From Bacteroidota bacterium (GTDB lineage Bacteria > Bacteroidota > Bacteroidia > Bacteroidales > B18-G4): a stretch of DNA of 11,398 nt. Position numbers and translations under genes: made by a program. The stretch lies in contig QMPN01000081.1 of assembly GCA_003648575.1 (NCBI GenBank), positions 1-11,398 of the forward strand, written 5' to 3'. This document shows, in pieces, positions 7,462 through 11,398 of this stretch (the first letter of the stretch is position 1; the number at the start of each line of letters is the position of its first letter). A model generated the notes under the pieces. The model was not told the DNA's origin. It saw only the letters and a program-made list of their open reading frames with translations, and did no database searches.

Positions 7462-8448
7462 CTACTCTATCCCTGCGAAGTGCTTCATGAACTGAACGCG
7501 TTCAAATGCAGCAGGATTCTCAACTTCCTTGATGCTCATCTTACCTACAAAGTCATCCAGGCTTTCAAAATTATGCTTATCCATCCAGGCTTCAAGATCT
7601 TTAAGCATGCCTCCAATCTCTCCGAAACCCTTCTTATAGAGTACTGAAGTGATCTGTACGGCTTTGGCACCTGCAAGCAATTGCTTGATCACAGCAGATC
7701 CATCGTGTATGCCGGTGGAGGCAGCAACATCACAGTGGAGCCTGCTTGAAAGCATGGCTACCCAGCGCAGCGAGGTGGCCAGTTCCTCCGGATGACTGAA
7801 TACGTTGGTGGCGGTAACTTTGAAATTATCGATATCGATATCGGGTGAGAAGAACCTGTTAAAAAGCACCATTCCTTTAATGCCCGTCCATGACAGTTTC
7901 AGTGCCATATTCGCCATTCCTGAGAAATATGAGCTGATCTTAATCGCAACAGGAATAGTCACCTCTTTTTTAACCTTTTCGATAATGTCGAAATATACCG
8001 CTTCGTTCTGTGCAGCATCCCTTTTAGGGTCAGATGGGAGGATGAAGATATTCAACTCAAGGCCATCGGCACCGGCTTCCTGCATCTTGTTTGCGAAAGA
8101 GATCCAATCAGCAGATGATATACAGTTGATGCTTGCAATCACAGGAATATCAACAGCTTCCTTGGCACCTTTGATAAGCTTCAGGTAAACATCGATATCA
8201 TTATCGCGTGTGTAATTGCTGATATAATCATCTGCCTCAGGATAACCGAAAGTATCACCCTGGTTGTGCATGGTCTTGTTGATCATGTGATTGATCTGCT
8301 CTTCGAACAAAGACTTCAGCACCACGGCGGCGGCACCATTCTTTTCTATCTCTATGATGTTCTCAACAGAGTTTGTCAGGCCGGAGCTTCCGACAATGAT
8401 GGGGTTCTTAAGGTTGAATCCCATGTAGGAGGTTGATAAATTTGCCAT
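7462..8448 (-). CDS. Dihydroorotate dehydrogenase-like FMN protein, function uncertain
   Basis: The 328-residue product has the class 1 dihydroorotate dehydrogenase TIM-barrel pattern. This includes an N-terminal MGFNLKNPIIVGSSGLT (9-25), K170 in VAIKIS, and a C-terminal FMN-phosphate region at about 240-270 (STGIHDG, LLAGAKAVQITSVLY). In true class 1 enzymes the loop after the ELN strand carries SCPN with the catalytic cysteine. Here the matching position reads ELNIFILPSDP (131-141) and has no cysteine. Canonical dihydroorotate oxidation is therefore doubtful. Proteins of this kind are often annotated as dihydroorotate dehydrogenase-like, and I would not call this pyrD. It has its own promoter at 8480-8509, although the S41 peptidase gene upstream reads in the same direction. 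It converges on the oxidoreductase gene. Confidence 0.85.
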   Translation of the reverse strand: MANLSTSYMGFNLKNPIIVGSSGLTNSVENIIEIEKNGAAAVVLKSLFEEQINHMINKTMHNQGDTFGYPEADDYISNYTRDNDIDVYLKLIKGAKEAVDIPVIASINCISSADWISFANKMQEAGADGLELNIFILPSDPKRDAAQNEAVYFDIIEKVKKEVTIPVAIKISSYFSGMANMALKLSWTGIKGMVLFNRFFSPDIDIDNFKVTATNVFSHPEELATSLRWVAMLSSRLHCDVAASTGIHDGSAVIKQLLAGAKAVQITSVLYKKGFGEIGGMLKDLEAWMDKHNFESLDDFVGKMSIKEVENPAAFERVQFMKHFAGIE

Positions 8449-8479
8449 TAGATCTCTTTCAGTTAAACGTTAAGATGGA

Positions 8480-8509
8480 CAAATTTATACAATTATTTGG
8501 GTTCTCAAA
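8480..8509 (-). promoter_or_regulatory. Bacteroidota-type promoter for the DHOD-like gene
   Basis: On the minus strand TTTG (complement of 8506-8509) is followed after an 18-base spacer by TAAATTTG (complement of 8480-8487). This fits the Bacteroidota pattern of a -33 TTTG and a -7 TAnnTTTG. The -7 box ends 31 bases before the ATG at 8448, giving a leader of about 25 bases. The -33 box lies 5 bases beyond the stop codon of the upstream peptidase gene, so the promoter fills nearly the whole 66-base gap. This suggests the two genes can be transcribed separately. Confidence 0.7.
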
Positions 8510-8514
8510 GGATG

Positions 8515-10128
8515 TTAATAGTGAATTTTTAGCTCTTTGAACAGGCCATCATCATTCAGCACCTCCATGGCTTTGGAAAAGCCATCATCAAGTTCAGTAA
8601 ACACTTCATATGTAGCCGACACATCCCAGAGGTTCCTGGCCATCCAGGATTTGATCTGTGTCCTGAGGAATTCACCGGATTTCTCATACCCCTTCTCATC
8701 ATAAGGAACGTCCATATCCTCCGCAAAGGCAAAGAAGTTCTTCATGAAAGCTTCATCAAGCTTAAATCCTTCGATATAATCTTTCACATCGGGATATTTG
8801 GCCAGGATCTCTACCCTGTGGTCATTCACGTATTGAACGGTAAACTGGTTGAGAACACCCTTGCGCCTCAGGTCGGTATAATAATCCGATATCCATGTTG
8901 AATCCCATGGGATGAAGATGTCGGGCATGATGCCACCTCCACCATAGACAACACGATTGGCAGGGGTAAAATATTTAAGGGAATCAGGGAAACTGATGCT
9001 GTCGGGATTCACAAGTTCTCCATGTTTCATACTGTTGTAAACATCCATATAATATTCTTCCAGACCATTATCATATGGCTTCTGGATGTATCTTCCTGTA
9101 GGAGTCATGTACCTGGCAGTGGTCAGGCGAATCAGGGAACCATCCGGCAGTGGGAAGGGACGCTGCACCAGGCCTTTGCCAAATGAACGCCTTCCGATCA
9201 ACAATCCACGGTCCCAGTCCTGTACGGCACCGGCAACGATCTCGCTGGCAGAGGCCGAACCCTCATCGATCAGCACAACAAGTTTTCCTTTTGTGAAGCT
9301 TCCACCGGGACTGGCCCAGAATTTCTGCTCAGGTGATTTCAGACCTTCTGTATATACTATCAGGCTGCCGCCTGCAAGAAACTGGTCAGACAGGTCTACA
9401 GCTGTTCCCAGGTATCCGCCCGAATTGCCTCTCAGGTCGAGGATAAGATTCTGCATCCCCTGTGCTTTCAGCTCAGCCACTGACTCGCGAAATTCGTCAA
9501 TCGAAGTACGGGAGAATCGGTTCAGTTTGATATAGCCCACCTCGGGTGAGGCCATAAAGGTTGCATCAATGCTATTAATAGGGATCTTATCTCTTACAAT
9601 AGTGTAGTTGATCAGGTCTTCCCTGCCGTTGCGGTAAATGCTAACATCCACTTCCGTCCCCTTTTTACCGCGGAGGCGATCCATCACATACTGATTATTT
9701 AACTTATCACCATATGAAGTGGTATCATTTATCTTGATAATCTTATCTCCTGCCATAATACCCAGTTTGTCGGAAGGACCACCGGGTATGGGTGCGATCA
9801 CCAGGATGGTATCCTTAAAGATCTGGAAAGTGATGCCAATACCCTCAAAGCTTCCTCTCAGCGGTTCTTCCATACGCTCAACTTCTTTCTTAGGAATAAA
9901 AGATGAGTGTGGATCAAGCTCTTTCAGTGTCTCCACAATGGCATTATCGACAAGCTCATCCATTTGCACCGAGTCGATATAGGCATAATCGATCAGCTGA
10001 TAAAGTGCAATGAGCTTCTGTATGTTATCCTTCACTTCCTGGTTCTGGGCCATGGTACTATTCGAAAACGAAAATGCGAATATCAGAGCAAGAACGAAAG
10101 TCAAGGGAAAATTCAATTTATTAAGCAT
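8515..10128 (-). CDS. ctpA: S41 family carboxy-terminal processing peptidase
   Basis: The 537-residue product is a Tsp/CtpA-type serine protease expected to act in the periplasm. A signal sequence occupies about residues 1-27 (lysine-containing start, hydrophobic core, STMAQ cleavage region). A PDZ domain follows at about 95-175, with substrate-pocket GSFEGIGITF and AGDKIIKIN. The protease core is at about 200-385 and contains LDLRGNSGGYL. The catalytic dyad is S293 in DEGSASASEIVAGA and K318 in RSFGKGLVQ, with Q322 four residues on. S-to-K spacing (25) equals that of E. coli Prc. About 150 further residues at the C terminus are less characteristic. The ATG at 10128 was chosen because it begins directly at the signal peptide; the reading frame extends 20 codons further upstream to 10188. 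The substrate is unknown. Confidence 0.93.
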   Translation of the reverse strand: MLNKLNFPLTFVLALIFAFSFSNSTMAQNQEVKDNIQKLIALYQLIDYAYIDSVQMDELVDNAIVETLKELDPHSSFIPKKEVERMEEPLRGSFEGIGITFQIFKDTILVIAPIPGGPSDKLGIMAGDKIIKINDTTSYGDKLNNQYVMDRLRGKKGTEVDVSIYRNGREDLINYTIVRDKIPINSIDATFMASPEVGYIKLNRFSRTSIDEFRESVAELKAQGMQNLILDLRGNSGGYLGTAVDLSDQFLAGGSLIVYTEGLKSPEQKFWASPGGSFTKGKLVVLIDEGSASASEIVAGAVQDWDRGLLIGRRSFGKGLVQRPFPLPDGSLIRLTTARYMTPTGRYIQKPYDNGLEEYYMDVYNSMKHGELVNPDSISFPDSLKYFTPANRVVYGGGGIMPDIFIPWDSTWISDYYTDLRRKGVLNQFTVQYVNDHRVEILAKYPDVKDYIEGFKLDEAFMKNFFAFAEDMDVPYDEKGYEKSGEFLRTQIKSWMARNLWDVSATYEVFTELDDGFSKAMEVLNDDGLFKELKIHY

Positions 10129-10153
10129 AGGAAGGATGTTTAAGTAAAATAGA

Positions 10154-10231
10154 GTCATTTCGACCGGAAGGGAGAAATCCGTTTTCAATACTTATTAGAT
10201 TTCTCGTATCACTTCGTTTACTCGAAATGAC
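10154..10231. repeat. 78-bp imperfect palindrome, REP/MITE-like element
   Basis: The outer arms GTCATTTCGA (10154-10163) and TCGAAATGAC (10222-10231) are perfect complements. A second inner pair, GAGAAATC (10172-10179) and GATTTCTC (10198-10205), is also perfect. Between them the two halves align only with gaps (GGAAGG on the left, a longer segment containing ACTTCG on the right). From memory, elements with GTCATTTCGA...GAGAAATC arms recur between genes in many Bacteroidota genomes, but copy number here cannot be tested. It lies 25 bases upstream of the S41 peptidase ATG and could be in its leader. Confidence 0.75.
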
Positions 10232-10262
10232 CATTATTCAATAATTTGTTAATACTATCGGT

Positions 10263-10270
10263 CAAAAGTA
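10263..10270 (-). promoter_or_regulatory. Weak candidate -7 element for the S41 peptidase gene
   Basis: TACTTTTG on the minus strand fits TAnnTTTG and is the only match upstream of the peptidase gene in this gap. No -33 TTTG is found at the right distance. If used, the leader would be about 130 bases and would contain the 78-bp palindrome at 10154-10231. Confidence 0.25.
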
Positions 10271-10339
10271 ATCAAAAATTGAGCCGTCGTTCCCCGGGCG
10301 GGGCCAGGAGAGTGTTAAAAAACGTTAAGCGGGAAAGAG

Positions 10340-10374
10340 AGAGACCTGGCAGGTCGGGGACCTGCCAGGTCTCT
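10340..10374. repeat. Perfect 16-bp palindrome with GGG loop, 3 bases past the T9SS gene
   Basis: AGAGACCTGGCAGGTC (10340-10355) and GACCTGCCAGGTCTCT (10359-10374) pair perfectly around a GGG loop. The T9SS gene stop is at 10378-10380 on the minus strand, so the stem starts 3 bases after it and could end or protect that transcript. No T-run follows immediately: on the minus strand the nearest (complement of 10316-10321) is about 18 bases beyond the stem. The same palindrome recurs at 11373. A smaller GC-rich inverted repeat (CCCCG/CGGGG) is at 10292-10303. Nothing else was seen in the 249-base gap. Confidence 0.9.
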
Positions 10375-10377
10375 GGC

Positions 10378-11313
10378 TTAGCGGGTTACTATGATCTTTT
10401 CCCTGTCAAGTACAACACCCTCCAGGGAATAAGTCAGGATATAGCTTCCTGCCGTAAGGCCTGTTATGTCAAGGCTATACTCAGCCTTGTTTCTTAGGGT
10501 TTTAATTTGCATCAGTTCTTGTCCGTAAATGTCAAATAAGCAGATATCTCCATTGGTTTCGTCAGTTCTCAGCTTGATGTTTAGAATACTGGTGGCGGGG
10601 TTTGGATATATCTGAAAATAGTTAGTGGCAATCTGCTGCTCGGGTACAGAGACGATCAGTCCGCAGGGGGCTTCACGGCAGTAATAGTACAGGAAAGTAA
10701 TCTGGACATATTTTTCATTGGATTCCTTAATAGGCGTGAACATAGGTTCAAATAGCCCATAATATGAGCCAAGACCTTCGTAATAAGGTTCAGCCCCCCA
10801 TGCAATAAACATTCGAGTAGTAAAACCGACATGAGTCCAGGGTTGAATAGTATCGATGAAGTGAGTGGTAAAATCAAGCAATAAACAAAAATCTACAGTG
10901 TCTCCCGGACTAACGGAAAAATCAAACATCAAAAACTCCACATCTTCCGGACAGAAATTAGTACCCGGTGGATTTCGATCTATCGCGTAAACTTTTTTCT
11001 GAATTGTATCATCTCTGATAAAACCTCTTAATTCGTATTCTCCATTCGGTTCAAAAGGAGGAGGATCTTGTGTTACTACTAATGGACGATACCATACCTT
11101 TTTATATAATTTACCATCGATGATTGTATCGCCTTCCGCAAAATACTCCCAGAGACCATCCACAGGCCAGATTGTACTCATCTTATCGAATGCAACAATC
11201 CACTGCGCCCCATCAACAGCTATTGGGATATAGTCGTCCTGGGCTTTTGACAGCAGAGGAAATTGAATTATCAGGATCAATGCATAGAGGTAATTTCGTT
11301 TTAGAGTCCTCAT
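10378..11313 (-). CDS. Secreted protein of unknown function with T9SS type A sorting domain
   Basis: The 311-residue product begins with a signal peptide (about 1-25: basic start, hydrophobic segment, cleavage likely after SKAQ). It ends with a type IX secretion C-terminal domain at about 233-311. Typical signatures of that domain are FQIYPNPATSILNIKL, FDIYGQEL, LDITGLTAGSYILTY and the terminal basic IIVTR. The protein should cross the inner membrane by Sec and the outer membrane by T9SS, then be released or anchored on the cell surface. The central region (26-230) is rich in aromatic residues and holds four cysteines (C121, C143, C212, C217). It matches no catalytic family I recognise. The ATG at 11313 was chosen because it begins the signal peptide; the frame continues upstream to a TTG inside the palindrome at 11373. 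The gene is flanked by inverted copies of that palindrome. Confidence 0.85.
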   Translation of the reverse strand: MRTLKRNYLYALILIIQFPLLSKAQDDYIPIAVDGAQWIVAFDKMSTIWPVDGLWEYFAEGDTIIDGKLYKKVWYRPLVVTQDPPPFEPNGEYELRGFIRDDTIQKKVYAIDRNPPGTNFCPEDVEFLMFDFSVSPGDTVDFCLLLDFTTHFIDTIQPWTHVGFTTRMFIAWGAEPYYEGLGSYYGLFEPMFTPIKESNEKYVQITFLYYYCREAPCGLIVSVPEQQIATNYFQIYPNPATSILNIKLRTDETNGDICLFDIYGQELMQIKTLRNKAEYSLDITGLTAGSYILTYSLEGVVLDREKIIVTR

Positions 11314-11338
11314 GTTTATTGGTTTATTGGATGCACAA

Positions 11339-11370
11339 CAAAAATAATCAATAATGAAGGTAAAACCAAA
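11339..11370 (-). promoter_or_regulatory. Bacteroidota-type promoter for the T9SS gene
   Basis: On the minus strand TTTG (complement of 11367-11370) is followed after 20 bases by TATTTTTG (complement of 11339-11346). The pair fits the -33 TTTG and -7 TAnnTTTG pattern, with a spacer at the long end. The -7 box ends 25 bases before the ATG at 11313, supporting that start over the upstream TTG. The -33 box lies 2 bases from the palindrome at 11373. Confidence 0.55.
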
Positions 11371-11372
11371 CA

Positions 11373-11398
11373 AGACCTGGCAGGTCCCCGACCTGCCA
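11373..11398. repeat. Second, inverted copy of the palindrome, cut by the window end
   Basis: AGACCTGGCAGGTC (11373-11386), a CCC loop and GACCTGCCA (11390-11398) reproduce the palindrome at 10340-10374. The loop is complementary (CCC versus GGG), so the two copies are reverse complements of each other. The right arm is truncated by the window edge. It lies just upstream of the promoter of the T9SS gene. Confidence 0.9.

Noticed and set aside
7462..8448. Canonical pyrD (pyrimidine synthesis)
   Set aside because: The catalytic SCPN-type loop is absent and no pyrimidine genes are nearby.
10129..10188. Longer N terminus for the S41 peptidase
   Set aside because: The extra 20 codons run into the 78-bp palindrome and would place residues before an otherwise normal signal peptide. 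The ATG at 10128 fits better.
10340..10374. Classical intrinsic terminator for the T9SS gene
   Set aside because: The stem is strong and well placed, but the T-run is about 18 bases away from it. The element also recurs upstream of the gene, so it is listed as a repeat with possible 3'-end function.
11314..11373. TTG start extending the T9SS protein by 20 residues
   Set aside because: It lies within the palindrome and upstream of the likely promoter, and would bury the signal peptide. The ATG at 11313 is preferred.

Overview
The window looks like a chromosomal segment of a member of the Bacteroidota. Three things point there: a secreted protein with a C-terminal type IX secretion (T9SS) sorting domain, promoters matching the Bacteroidota pattern (a -33 TTTG and a -7 TAnnTTTG), and gene starts without a strong Shine-Dalgarno sequence. 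The species cannot be told from the sequence. No integrase, transposase, CRISPR array, tRNA or rRNA was seen.

Layout. Positions 1-91 hold a 7-bp tandem array. A long-form phenylalanine 4-hydroxylase gene (210-1931, +) then converges, with a 4-base overlap of stop codons, on a minus-strand operon read from right to left: homogentisate 1,2-dioxygenase (6188-5028), 4-hydroxyphenylpyruvate dioxygenase (5005-3911), fumarylacetoacetase (3835-2552) and a flavin-reductase-like protein (2545-1928). Divergent from this operon is an Old Yellow Enzyme family reductase (6315-7394, +), and a perfect 8+8 bp inverted repeat lies in the gap between them. Next, on the minus strand, come a dihydroorotate-dehydrogenase-like protein (8448-7462) with its own well-formed promoter, an S41 carboxy-terminal processing peptidase (10128-8515), and a T9SS-exported protein of unknown function (11313-10378).

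How the genes work together. The left 6 kb encodes most of aerobic phenylalanine/tyrosine breakdown: Phe to Tyr, then (via a transaminase not in the window) 4-hydroxyphenylpyruvate to homogentisate to maleylacetoacetate, and finally fumarylacetoacetate to fumarate plus acetoacetate. Maleylacetoacetate isomerase is not in the window, and the flavin-reductase-like gene is the only operon member without an obvious place in the pathway. The right half holds unrelated housekeeping or envelope genes.

The least ordinary features are non-coding. Three tandem arrays of different sequence all keep an exact 7-nt period; one fills the gap between two operon genes and another fills most of the gap between two convergent genes. 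The T9SS gene is bracketed by two inverted copies of one long palindrome, the second cut by the window edge. A separate 78-bp imperfect palindrome lies upstream of the peptidase gene. No new multi-gene system was recognised.
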